NCBI GenBank assembly: GCA_943788865.1
Contig: CALSRX010000002.1
Location: forward strand, 1-64,000
Origin: an uncultured Polaribacter sp.
GTDB lineage: Bacteria > Bacteroidota > Bacteroidia > Flavobacteriales > Flavobacteriaceae
Direction: 5' to 3'
DNA length: 64,000 bases
The translations under genes were made by a program, and so were the position numbers. Below, piece after piece: positions 1-8,425 of the stretch. The notes below the pieces were generated by a model. It worked only from the letters and a program-made list of their open reading frames with translations. It searched no databases and was not told the DNA's origin. How positions within the stretch are numbered: the stretch's first letter is position 1; each line of letters starts with the position of its first letter.

Positions 1-699
1 ACAAAAATTCAGTAGAAGCAAAAATTGACCTTCTAAATTATAGTTTTTTACTAAAAAACACATCTACACAGTTAGAAATTTCTTAAAACACAGACCAGTA
101 TCTTATCAAATTTTTCTCTTGCTTTTAGCGGTCAGTTGGTGGTTCTCCTAATCTATCATAGCCGTATTTGCTAGTTTTATCGTTGTATTTTAGAAGCAAC
201 AGAAATAATGAAGAGCAAACTTTCAAGAAGCATTATTCAAAAATTAAACACTGCCTGCTTTAGAAAATGAAAAACAAATGGTTTCATTATTCTACATCAA
301 CTTACTGTATCATTACAACAGCATTACCTAAAAGAGAGTAAGAGCTGATCTTAAATGTTATTAAATTCTGGCAAGACAATAGGCACTTCAACAACACCAT
401 CAAACAAATCGATTTCATCATCGAACAATAATGACGAATGGGAGCAATGAATATTACACTTCGATGCCGTATTTACGATGGGTTTTACGACATTCTTACT
501 TAGCAAGTATCCTACAGCTCTCACAGAAACAGAATTAAGACATTGCATGTTTTATTAAATTGCACATGCAAACCAAAGAAATAGCTAGAATTTTAAATGT
601 AGATCCAAGATCTGTTCAAACCGCTAGATATCAGTATTAAGAATAAACTAGACTTATCTGAGGAGCAAGATTTAAGAAGTTTTTTTAATTACGCTTTAA
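1..699 (+). pseudogene. Broken TPR/LuxR-type HTH regulator, C-terminal part
   Basis: Pieces of one protein can be read in alternating frames. The clearest are a stretch ending SKYPTALTETELRHCMF (about 490-550), then an HTH reading MQTKEIARILNVDPRSVQTA (567-626), then a tail KNKLDLSEEQDLRSF. This is the usual C-terminus of Bacteroidota tetratricopeptide regulators with a LuxR-like helix-turn-helix, which sit behind a membrane helix and bind DNA. Several single-base indels break it, including an extra T in the T run just before the LITL stop that I place at 697-699. The N-terminal repeats lie outside the window. The density of indels matches the neighbouring menE and CPBP genes, so poor sequence is as likely as true decay. 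Confidence 0.6.
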
Positions 700-1783
700 A
701 AAGTGAATCCAGCGTTTTTTTTTCGTTGGATTTTTTTTGATGGTAGTTTCTACAAATGCATTCTACAAAATAAATTGCTGTTTGGCGTTTCGTACCGTGT
801 AAGGCTTTTTGCTTTACTTAAAATGATGGTTGCTTGTTTTACCCTTCTACAACTAAAATCAGTTTTTCTCCCAAGATTTGCATCTGGAACTCCAGCAACA
901 AAAAAACGTTGTCTGAATAATTTTTGCCAATTTCTTCTCTATTTCTTCTGGATGTAATTTAATTCCGCCTGAGTTTATCACGTGATCAACTCTACCCAAG
1001 CCATTTAAATTTATTCTTAGAGATAATCTTTACAACATCGTTGGTAACAATTTGTACTTATCCGAAACTTTTGGCGCATTAATTACCAAACAATTTCTAG
1101 CATCTTTTGAGATTGAAACATTCGGCAATGTGCTGTATACTGCGATTTTTCTACCTCACTAGATGTTGCGATTTTTAAAACCATTTAATTGTTTTACTGC
1201 AATATGTGTAGACGGTTTCTGTCATGCCGAAAGGTCGCAAATACTTTGGTTGGTACATCTTGAATTTCAGATAACTCAACTCTTCAGAGACGATTCCGCC
1301 ACCAACAATTAATTTTTCGAACCCTATCGATTTGAGAGAAGCGAATTTTGTAGTTGCATGGGCACCATTGCAGAAAAATCATATCTTCTTATCTTCTGTT
1401 TTCTAACGGATTAGAAACAGGTTCAATCACATCTATATTCCAACCCAAAACAAGCGCTCTAACCAACATCATTTTACCAGCAATAAAATCGGTTGACATG
1501 CACATCAATAGCTGCGGTTGTATCTTCGTGTAAATCAAAAAAAGCTCCAGTGGCCAAAGCCGAATTCACCATAAATTCTTTTTTGAGCTCTATGGTTTTT
1601 GGTTTCCCTGTAGAGCCAGAAGTTTGCACTTCTATACGAAATCTGTCTTAGCAAACCAATCCATGCAAAAAAATCGTTGTGTAGTCGCTGAGATTTACCT
1701 TCGGAAAAAGCAATCAATTCTTCCGAAGTGGAAAAAGAATTTCCGTTGAGTTTAAAATCACTATGTAACTGATTATTCTTCAT
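689..1783 (-). pseudogene. menE: o-Succinylbenzoate-CoA ligase, multiply frameshifted
   Basis: MenE is an AMP-forming acyl-CoA ligase that activates o-succinylbenzoate in menaquinone synthesis. The start reads MKNNQLHSDFKLNGNSF. In another frame the AMP-binding loop TSGSTGKPK follows at about 1597-1623, then ADFIAGKMMLVRALVLGW, and near the C-terminus GRVDHVINSGGIKLHPEEIE. The last residues TLDSLFKA end at the stop I place at 689-691. Length fits the family (about 360 residues), but at least five indels or stops interrupt it. MenC and MenA nearby are intact, and flavobacteria normally rely on menaquinone, so a dead menE is hard to accept. I infer low-quality sequence near a contig end. Its start overlaps the end of the upstream CPBP gene, as expected in an operon. 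Confidence 0.75.
706..738. terminator. Bidirectional terminator between the HTH gene and menE
   Basis: AATCCAGCG and CGTTGGATT pair with one G-T wobble around a T-rich loop, and a T run follows. It lies between two converging genes and could serve both. Confidence 0.5.
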
Positions 1784-2739
1784 CAATTACAGGAATTTCA
1801 ACTTTTCCAAATAGTTTACTCTTCCAATTTGTCCATCCATATTTTTTAGAAAAAACAAGCTAACAATACTGGATACAATACAAAAACACCAATAAACATT
1901 TCTGACCCTACTGCATGGCTCGGAGGTGTCAATATACAACGCATCAGTCCTAAAAACCATCCAATCTGTGGTTACCAGAAAAGCCGCCACAATATTATTA
2001 GAAGCGTGCAGTCCTAATGCTAGTTCAGTGCCTTCATCCATCAACGTTGTAATTCCGTACAACAAGCCTGTTCCTATATAAAAATCCATTAGCACGTATA
2101 GAACCCAAACGTTCTACTTCTGGGTTCATTCCATGTAGCAATAAACCAAAAATTGCTGATGTTACTAGCAACGGGAACCATCTGTTTTTTGCTCAATGTT
2201 CCAAATCCCTGCATTAAATACCCTCTAAATAATTAATTCCTCTGCACTGGTTTGAAAAGGCAAAAACACAAATGAAACAAATAGTAATGTGAAAAACGGT
2301 ACTGGTTTAAAGTTCCATGCATAATCTCTCTGGAGACAAATACATTCCATACAAAACATTGCCACTACAGAAATACTGCCCCACAAAGCAAATGCATAAA
2401 GAACACGGTTCCAATCTATTTTTGCTCTTGAGGTTATCAATCGCAACTAAACTTCTTTTTATGCATATATTTTACACATAAAAACAAGCGTTAAGAGGCC
2501 AATCATAAAAGTAAAAATCATTAAGAAACAAGAACAAACTTGAGTTCATTCCTATATCCATAAAACTAGACTCTGCTCCTTTTTGAAACTTCTCTAAATC
2601 TCCATCTACCTGTATATAAGCAGCTATAATTAACGGAATACTTGCAATCTGAATTCCAATAAACACCAAAACCACCGTCAAGTAGATATCGCCAAGAATC
2701 ATTCGTTTTCCCTGTAAACCCTTTTTGTATAAAATCCAT
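1773..2739 (-). pseudogene. CPBP family intramembrane metalloprotease, frameshifted
   Basis: Starting at MDFIQKGFTGK (2739), fragments in three frames together give a CPBP (Abi/CAAX-like) membrane protease. These include a helix VFIGIQIASIPLIIAAYIQV, a later part with SAEELII followed after one extra T by RGYLMQGF (the EExxxR metal-site motif), and TTLMDEGTELALGLHASNNIVAAFLV, which holds the later conserved His. The C-terminus reads GKVEIPVIDEE and overlaps the menE start. Four or more indels break it. The gene lies between menC and menE in one direction and was probably cotranscribed. Whether it is truly dead is doubtful, for the reasons given for menE. Confidence 0.7.
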
Positions 2740-2751
2740 TTTTAACTTAAA

Positions 2752-3783
2752 TTAAAATTCCACTTTTTTAGAATTGTTGTATTGCAAATTCCCTTTTTCT
2801 ATTTCTAAAGGAGCTTCAAAATTATTTGTATACAAACCGCCAGTCCCTAGACCTTGCGGCATCTTGTTTTGCAATGTGTATGTGAATTGCGCTATGGCGT
2901 TCAACCCAACATTACTTTCTAAAGCCGATGTAATCCACCATGAAACGTTGTACTTTGTTAGCTTCTTTCTATCCACTCGGTCACTTCCTTGAAATCCGCC
3001 AATTAAACTTGGTTTTAAAATTATGAATTGCGGTTGAATTATTTGTAGTATTTCTTCTTTTTTTGTTTCAGAAAAAACACCTATTAATTCTTCATCTAGC
3101 GCAATTGGCAAGGGAGTTTGTTCGCATAGTAAAGCCATCTCTTCGAACTGACCCTGTTTTATAGGTTGCTCTATAGAATGAATTTCTAAAGCTGACAAAC
3201 GTTTTAATTTTTCTAATGCTTCTTTGGGTGTAAATGCTCCGTTAGCATCAACTCGCAACTCAATATCTTTGGAAGAAAATTCCTTTCGGATTGATGTCAA
3301 TAACTCTAATTCTGTATCAAAATCTATGGCTCCAATTTTCATTTTAATACATGAAAAACCAGAGGAAATTTTTTCTTTGATTTGAATTTTCATAAACTCT
3401 TTTGTCCCCATCCAAACCAACCCATTTATCGGAATTGATTTTTCTCCTTTTGTGAATTCTGAAGGGAATAATTCAAATGGTGATGTGCTTTCCAAAGATA
3501 AAAATGCTTGTTCCAATCCAAACTGAATACTTGGAAAGTTGTAAACTTCATTTAATAATTTTTCTAATCCTAGGTTGATATTATTACAAACCCATTTTAG
3601 CTTTTCTTCATAATCGGGCCTGTCATCAATACTCAATGTTCTTAGAATTCCACATTCACCAACTCCATGTTTATCATTTTTTGTGATTATGATAAACCAA
3701 GTTTCTTTGGTTTTTAAAACTCCACGTGAGGTACCGCTAGGTCTTTTAAAATTGAGAATATATTTATGATAAGTAGCTCGCAA
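2752..3783 (-). CDS. menC: o-Succinylbenzoate synthase (enolase superfamily)
   Basis: This enzyme dehydrates SHCHC to o-succinylbenzoate in menaquinone synthesis. At 343 residues it has the normal length. It shows the enolase-superfamily catalytic set: the KMK motif (147-149), metal ligands in RVDANG (Asp179), EQP (Glu205) and DEE (Asp230/Glu231), and a later Lys in LKPSLIGG (257). The N-terminal capping domain carries GVGECG. It sits upstream of the CPBP gene and menE on the same strand, and menA lies about 2.4 kb further upstream, so the context supports menaquinone rather than a racemase or muconate enzyme of the same fold. Confidence 0.9.
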   Translation of the reverse strand: MRATYHKYILNFKRPSGTSRGVLKTKETWFIIITKNDKHGVGECGILRTLSIDDRPDYEEKLKWVCNNINLGLEKLLNEVYNFPSIQFGLEQAFLSLESTSPFELFPSEFTKGEKSIPINGLVWMGTKEFMKIQIKEKISSGFSCIKMKIGAIDFDTELELLTSIRKEFSSKDIELRVDANGAFTPKEALEKLKRLSALEIHSIEQPIKQGQFEEMALLCEQTPLPIALDEELIGVFSETKKEEILQIIQPQFIILKPSLIGGFQGSDRVDRKKLTKYNVSWWITSALESNVGLNAIAQFTYTLQNKMPQGLGTGGLYTNNFEAPLEIEKGNLQYNNSKKVEF

Positions 3784-3786
3784 GGT

Positions 3787-4176
3787 TTACTTGTTGTATA
3801 GTGCAATTCTATTTCCTTCAGAATCTAACACCAATGCCATATATCCAATTTCATTAGAAATTAACGTTTTTGTTTGTAGTATATTACCTCCTGCCACTTC
3901 TACTCTAGCCAATTCATCTGAAACATCTCCAGATTGTGAATTAAAATATACCACAGCACCATGAGTTGAAGAGGGAATGTAATTTCCTTCACTTTTTACT
4001 AAAGTACCACTAATTCCAGGTGCAGTAATATCTTCGGCTGGGGGAAACCAACCCATTAAAACTCCTCCAAAATCTTGAATTGAAATTTCTACATTAAAAA
4101 CTGTTTCGTAAAATTTCTTAGCCCTGTCCATATCTAAAACAGGGATTTCAAACCAACTGATCATATTTACTTCCAT
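3787..4176 (-). CDS. VOC family (glyoxalase-like) protein
   Basis: A 129-residue single-domain protein starting MEVNMISWFEIPVLDMDRAKKFYETVF, the typical first beta-alpha unit of the vicinal oxygen chelate fold. The end reads GYMALVLDSEGNRIALYNK, where the second metal-site Glu often lies. It belongs to the uncharacterised soluble VOC proteins common in Bacteroidota, and no substrate can be assigned. It ends 3 bases before menC and starts 2 bases after the SRPBCC gene, so the three are probably cotranscribed. An internal Met (MISWFEIP) is the likely alternative start. Confidence 0.8.
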   Translation of the reverse strand: MEVNMISWFEIPVLDMDRAKKFYETVFNVEISIQDFGGVLMGWFPPAEDITAPGISGTLVKSEGNYIPSSTHGAVVYFNSQSGDVSDELARVEVAGGNILQTKTLISNEIGYMALVLDSEGNRIALYNK

Positions 4177-4178
4177 AC

Positions 4179-4706
4179 TTATTGTTTTTCTATATACGAT
4201 TTAAAATCATCTAAATATTTTTGATCTATCTCTGTAAACATTCCTTTAAAATAGGGAAAAACACAGCTCATTAGATAAGAATCACTTTTACAAATTACCT
4301 CTTTTATAATTGTTGTTTTCCCATTAGAAAAGCTAAAATTATAATCATCTGTTTTTAACATGTCATTAGCTTCCAAAAATAAAGTTACCTTTTTATTTGG
4401 AATGAAAGCCAATACCTTTTCATTCATCTCCATTTCTTTTCCTTCATTTTCTATAATCATTTTGTATTCACTACCAACGATACCCGGTTTAACATTAATT
4501 GGCTCAACAGATTTTACATCTGTTAACCATTCTTTCATCAATTCTTGATTATTGAATACTGAAAAAACCGTGTCAATTGGCTTTTCAATTTCTATTTTTA
4601 CTTGATAAGTTGTTTGTTTAACAATCAATCCTGTTGAAAAAAACACAATTACCAAAACAGTAACAATTCCTAAAATAATTTTTATTCCTTTCATTTTATA
4701 ATTCAA
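4179..4706 (-). CDS. SRPBCC family protein with N-terminal membrane anchor
   Basis: 175 residues. An N-terminal hydrophobic helix (about residues 8-28, IIILGIVTVLVIVFFSTGLI-like) is followed by a START/Bet v1-like domain with the common opening KIEIEKPIDTVFSVFNNQELMKEWL. Such domains bind hydrophobic ligands. The anchor suggests the domain sits on the far side of the inner membrane. Its start overlaps the end of the upstream hydrolase gene by 11 bases, indicating translational coupling. The specific function is unknown. Confidence 0.8.
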   Translation of the reverse strand: MNYKMKGIKIILGIVTVLVIVFFSTGLIVKQTTYQVKIEIEKPIDTVFSVFNNQELMKEWLTDVKSVEPINVKPGIVGSEYKMIIENEGKEMEMNEKVLAFIPNKKVTLFLEANDMLKTDDYNFSFSNGKTTIIKEVICKSDSYLMSCVFPYFKGMFTEIDQKYLDDFKSYIEKQ

Positions 4707-5373
4707 TTGAGCTTCCTATTTCTAATAAAATTAGCTCTTTAGATTTTAATTTAAACTGCTGTTTTGCTTTATCAATATTAATTTCTATTGGAGGAAATGT
4801 ATTAAAATGACAGCCAATAATTTTGTTGCATTCTATAAAATCACTTGCAATAATTGCTTCTTCAACCCCCATTGTAAACGTATCTCCAATGGGTAAAATT
4901 GCGGCTGTTAATGTTGTAAACATCGGTATTAGCTTCATATCAAAACTAACGGCAGTATCTCCTGCAATATAAATTGAATTGTTGTTTGCTGTAAGTACAA
5001 ATCCACCAGGTTGACCACCATAAGACCCGTCTGCAAAAGATGAAGTATGAATTGCATTTACATATTTGGCAGAAAAATCTTTACAAGAAAAAGTTCCTCC
5101 ATGATTTAGATGATGTCCCTTTAAATCTTTATCAAAAAATTGATTTACAATTTCGTAATTAGAAATAATTATTGCACCTGTTCTTTTTGCAATTTCTTCA
5201 ACATCTAACACATGGTCTTGATGTGCGTGAGTTACTAAAATATAGTCTGCTTTTAAAGAAGCAATATCAATATGAGAGGCTTTTGGGTTACCAGTTATAA
5301 ATGGATCTACAATAATGTGAATTCCGTTTACTTCAATTCCAAAACAAGCGTGTCCGTAAAAAGTAATGTTCAT
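4696..5373 (-). CDS. UPF0173-type metal-dependent hydrolase
   Basis: 225 residues of the metallo-beta-lactamase fold. It starts MNITFYGHACFGIEV, continues with VDPFITGNP, and carries the zinc motif THAHQDHVLD, a later SIYIAGDTAVS (Asp ligand) and GCHFNTFPPI (His ligand). This is the pattern of the UPF0173/YtkL/UlaG-like hydrolases, whose physiological substrate is generally unknown. Length is normal and all metal ligands appear present. It is cotranscribed with the SRPBCC gene by overlap. Confidence 0.85.
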   Translation of the reverse strand: MNITFYGHACFGIEVNGIHIIVDPFITGNPKASHIDIASLKADYILVTHAHQDHVLDVEEIAKRTGAIIISNYEIVNQFFDKDLKGHHLNHGGTFSCKDFSAKYVNAIHTSSFADGSYGGQPGGFVLTANNNSIYIAGDTAVSFDMKLIPMFTTLTAAILPIGDTFTMGVEEAIIASDFIECNKIIGCHFNTFPPIEINIDKAKQQFKLKSKELILLEIGSSIEL

Positions 5374-5378
5374 TTTTT

Positions 5379-6194
5379 TTATTTTGTTCTCAATCTTCTT
5401 TTTCTAACATAGAAAAATAGAATGAACAAAATAATAATAAATGGCCATATATTAATCAAATACAAGAAAAAATCCTTTACATTTTCAAATCCTTTTTTAA
5501 ATGCTTTAGAAATTTTACCTATAAAACTAGTTTCGCTTGCTACAATTTGTTTGAAAAAAGTAATGTTTAATGTTGAAAAAGAAACTTGATTTTGTAAATA
5601 TTTCAATCTACCTTCTGTAGATTCTATATCTGATCTTAAGTTTCCTAATTCTTTTTCTACATCTAAAATTTCCCTAACAGTTTTCGCTTTCTTTAGGATT
5701 TCTAAATACTTTGCCTCTAGGGCTTTTTTTGTTTTTAATCGAGCCTCAACATCTAAAAATTGCTCTGTAACATCAGAAATTCTAATATTCTTAGAGTCAA
5801 ATTTTTCAACTCCTTTTGCAATTTCACTTAAGATTGTATCAAATTTTTCTGCTGGAACTCTTAGCGAAATAGTACTGCTAATTCTATCACTAGATTTGTA
5901 TTCATTATCACTAGCTATATAGCCATTGTTCTGATTTACCAAATTAACAATACTAGTTCTAGTTTTTTCTAAATCTTTCGTTTCAAAAGAAATAGTACCG
6001 GTTTTGATTAATTTTCTTTGAATAGTTGTTTCATTATTTCTTGACGGAGGCTGTTCTAGTTTTTGAGCTGCTATTGATTTTCTTGAACTTTTTGCATCAA
6101 ACTGTATTGTTTCAAGTTCAGCTGCTCTATCTTGATTTGTATCACAAGAAACTGCCAACAGTAAAACGCTTATAAATAAAAATACTTTTCTCAT
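5379..6194 (-). CDS. DUF4349 domain lipoprotein
   Basis: 271 residues. The N-terminus MRKVFLFISVLLLAVSCDTNQ is a lipoprotein signal with Cys17 as the lipidated residue. The DUF4349 core begins near IKTGTISFETKDLEKT and contains a coiled stretch (about residues 145-200, EARLKTKKALEAKY through ESTEGRLKYLQNQV). A C-terminal membrane helix (about 240-262) is followed by the basic tail RKRRLRTK. The family is widespread in bacterial envelopes, without an agreed function. It lies 5 bases upstream of the hydrolase gene in the same operon. Confidence 0.85.
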   Translation of the reverse strand: MRKVFLFISVLLLAVSCDTNQDRAAELETIQFDAKSSRKSIAAQKLEQPPSRNNETTIQRKLIKTGTISFETKDLEKTRTSIVNLVNQNNGYIASDNEYKSSDRISSTISLRVPAEKFDTILSEIAKGVEKFDSKNIRISDVTEQFLDVEARLKTKKALEAKYLEILKKAKTVREILDVEKELGNLRSDIESTEGRLKYLQNQVSFSTLNITFFKQIVASETSFIGKISKAFKKGFENVKDFFLYLINIWPFIIILFILFFYVRKRRLRTK

Positions 6195-6211
6195 ATTAAT
6201 TTTGATTTAAG

Positions 6212-7162
6212 TTATAAAACTTGACCTAATCCAAAAAGAATGCCAAAAAGGAAAGTGCTTAAAGCTACTTTTTTTAATTCGCCATCTAAATTGGCTTCAT
6301 GGGTGTTTTTAACCACAAAAAGAAGGTGTTTTGCTAACGGGATATAGGCTATCAAAAACAAAAATTGTATTGGATTTTTATATTGAATAACAACATATAG
6401 AAATGCAAATAAGAAAGATGCAATTATTAAATAGTAATGATAATATTTTGCAAAATCGGCTCCAATTTTTACAACCAACGTGTTTTTACCTACTTTTTTA
6501 TCATTTTCTCGATCGCGCATATTGTTTAGATTCAACACTGCTGTGCTTAACAATCCGATTGAAAATGCTGGTAGGAAAATGGTGAAATTAATTTCTTTTG
6601 TAAACAAAAAATACGAACCAACTACACTTAATAACCCGAAGAACAGAAAAACAAAAACATCTCCAAAACCACTATAACCATAAGCAGATTTACCAACAGT
6701 ATATTTTATAGCTGCTGCAATAGATGCTATTCCTAAGAAAAAAAACAATATAGAATACCCAAAATTATTTTTTCCAAATGCAACAAAAATTAAAGTTAAC
6801 GCAACAATTAATGTGCTAATTATGGTAATTAGCATTGCTAATTTCATTTGCTTTGGAGAGATCACTCCTGAAGCAACCAATCTTTTTTCTCCAGTTCTAT
6901 TGTTGTCTGTTCCTTTTATTCCGTCCCCATAATCATTTGCAAAGTTTGACAAAACTTGAAATCCGATAGTGGTTAAAATAGCTAACCAGAAAATGGGTGA
7001 TTTATAAATTGGGCTTGTACCAACTGAAACAGTTGTATTGAAAAAACTTTCTGAAAATTTAAAGGAACTATCATTATTTCCTAAAAAACTTCCAACGATA
7101 ATTCCAGAAACTGATAACGGTAAGGTTCTTAATCTGGCTGCTTGTAAAAAATTTTTAATCAA
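6212..7162 (-). CDS. menA: 1,4-Dihydroxy-2-naphthoate polyprenyltransferase
   Basis: An integral membrane UbiA-family prenyltransferase that attaches the isoprenoid tail to DHNA to make demethylmenaquinone. 316 residues with about eight hydrophobic helices. The first Asp-rich motif is NDYGDGIKGTDNNRTG (about 76-91), binding Mg-diphosphate. The second is NNMRDRENDKKVGKNTL in the region 213-229. It opens with the MenA-typical ARLRTLPLSVSGIIVG. The upstream SPOR gene ends 6 bases before it, and DUF4349 follows by 17 bases. menC and menE further along the same strand strengthen the assignment. Confidence 0.92.
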   Translation of the reverse strand: MIKNFLQAARLRTLPLSVSGIIVGSFLGNNDSSFKFSESFFNTTVSVGTSPIYKSPIFWLAILTTIGFQVLSNFANDYGDGIKGTDNNRTGEKRLVASGVISPKQMKLAMLITIISTLIVALTLIFVAFGKNNFGYSILFFFLGIASIAAAIKYTVGKSAYGYSGFGDVFVFLFFGLLSVVGSYFLFTKEINFTIFLPAFSIGLLSTAVLNLNNMRDRENDKKVGKNTLVVKIGADFAKYYHYYLIIASFLFAFLYVVIQYKNPIQFLFLIAYIPLAKHLLFVVKNTHEANLDGELKKVALSTFLFGILFGLGQVL

Positions 7163-7168
7163 AAGGAA

Positions 7169-7553
7169 TTATTTAGATTTTAGTGCTTTATCAATGGCCA
7201 ATCTTTTACCATCTTTAACAGCTTGCACAAAAGCATCAGGATATGTATTCAATAAATTTCTTCTTACTTTTCTAGCCTCTGAATACGAAGAAAAAAGATC
7301 CAAATCTATAAACAAACAGGTTGTTTTCTTTATACGTTACAACATCTTTAGCCGCTGCTATTTTATTATTTCCATATTCAAAAGCTCCGATTTGTACAGT
7401 AAAAATTAAGGGTTGTTCAATAATTTCTTCTTTTACAACTTCGACAGGTTTTTCTACTTTTTTTACAGGAATTTCTACTTTTTCTTCTTGTTTTTTACCA
7501 CAAGAAATAAACACTAAAAAAATACCCATCAAAAATATTTGTGCTGTTTTCAT
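7169..7553 (-). CDS. SPOR-like lipoprotein, one frameshift
   Basis: It begins MKTAQIFLMGIFLVFISCGKK, a lipoprotein signal with Cys18, followed by a Glu/Lys/Val-rich linker and FTVQIGAFEYGNNK, the opening of a SPOR (peptidoglycan-binding) domain. The frame as written stops at the tag of residue 94, but removing one base from an A6 run at 7291-7296 restores SYSEARKVRRNLLNTYPDAF and a tail ending DKALKSK at 7169. The restored tail is the normal end of these domains and resembles the end of the amidase at 10916. I read this as a one-base sequencing error. It lies between the HdrB-like gene and menA. Confidence 0.75.
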
Positions 7554-7564
7554 AACTACTAAAT

Positions 7565-8344
7565 TTATAATTCGTTTGCTTGTGCAATTAACTCTGCTAT
7601 ATCTAAAACTAAAACATCAGCTTCTTTTTCTTTAAATTTAACCCCATCAGTCATCATCGTATTACAATACGGACAACCAGTAGCAATAATTTCTGGGTTC
7701 GTTTCTAAAGCATCTTCTGTACGCAACACATTAATATCTTTATCTCCTTTTTCTGGTTCTTTAAACATTTGTGCTCCTCCAGCTCCACAACATAATGCTG
7801 TAGATTTACTACGTTTCATTTCGGTTAAACGAACTCCTAAGCGCTTAATTAAATCTCTAGGAGATTCATATTCATCATTTGCTCTCCCTAAATAACATGG
7901 ATCATGATAAGTTAGTCTTTTATTTTTTAAAATTGAGTCATTTACAGAAAGTCTTCCGTCAGCTATTAATTTTTTAATGTATTGTGTATGGTGAAAAACA
8001 GTGTACTTTCCGCCTAAACTTGGATACTCATTTTTTAGTGTATTAAATGAATGTGGATCACAAGTTACTATTGTTTTCACTTCATATGCATTTAAAACCT
8101 CAATATTTGTAACAGCTTGCATTTGAAATAAAAATTCATTTCCAGCCCTTTTTGCTGCATCACCAGTAGAACTTTCTTCTGTTCCTAAAACAGCAAAATC
8201 TACATTTGCTTGGTGTAATATTTTCACAAAAGCTCTTGTTATTTTTTTCGCTCTATCATCAAAACTTCCAGCTGCCCCAACCCAAAACAACACTTCTGGT
8301 TGTTTTCCTTGAGCCATCATTTCTGCCATTGTAGGTACTATCAT
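7565..8344 (-). CDS. HdrB/GlpC-like (CCG-domain) Fe-S oxidoreductase subunit
   Basis: 259 residues with two CCG (cysteine-rich) domains. The first has CDPHSF (Cys95) and HDPCYLGR (Cys150). The second has ALCCGAGG (Cys185-186) and GCPYCNTM (Cys224, Cys227). In heterodisulfide reductase HdrB, GlpC and LutA this domain binds a non-cubane or ordinary Fe-S cluster. The membrane HdrC-like gene is directly upstream (81 bases), so the two probably form one electron-transfer complex, perhaps linked to the quinone pool. The electron donor is unknown. Confidence 0.85.
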   Translation of the reverse strand: MIVPTMAEMMAQGKQPEVLFWVGAAGSFDDRAKKITRAFVKILHQANVDFAVLGTEESSTGDAAKRAGNEFLFQMQAVTNIEVLNAYEVKTIVTCDPHSFNTLKNEYPSLGGKYTVFHHTQYIKKLIADGRLSVNDSILKNKRLTYHDPCYLGRANDEYESPRDLIKRLGVRLTEMKRSKSTALCCGAGGAQMFKEPEKGDKDINVLRTEDALETNPEIIATGCPYCNTMMTDGVKFKEKEADVLVLDIAELIAQANEL

Positions 8345-8425
8345 ATTTCGTGGTTTTTAGTTGCTAGTCTTTAGTTTTGAGTAATTACACTAAAAGTTAA
8401 AAACTGAACATTCAAAAGTTATTTT

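Noticed and set aside
703-957. An 84-codon open frame on the plus strand
   Set aside because: It is the reverse strand of the menE C-terminus, is rich in Phe and Leu runs from poly-A tracts, and has no recognisable domain.
1-2739. A decayed mobile element or prophage remnant
   Set aside because: Every fragment can be assigned to ordinary chromosomal genes (HTH regulator, menE, CPBP). No integrase, transposase or terminal repeats are seen.
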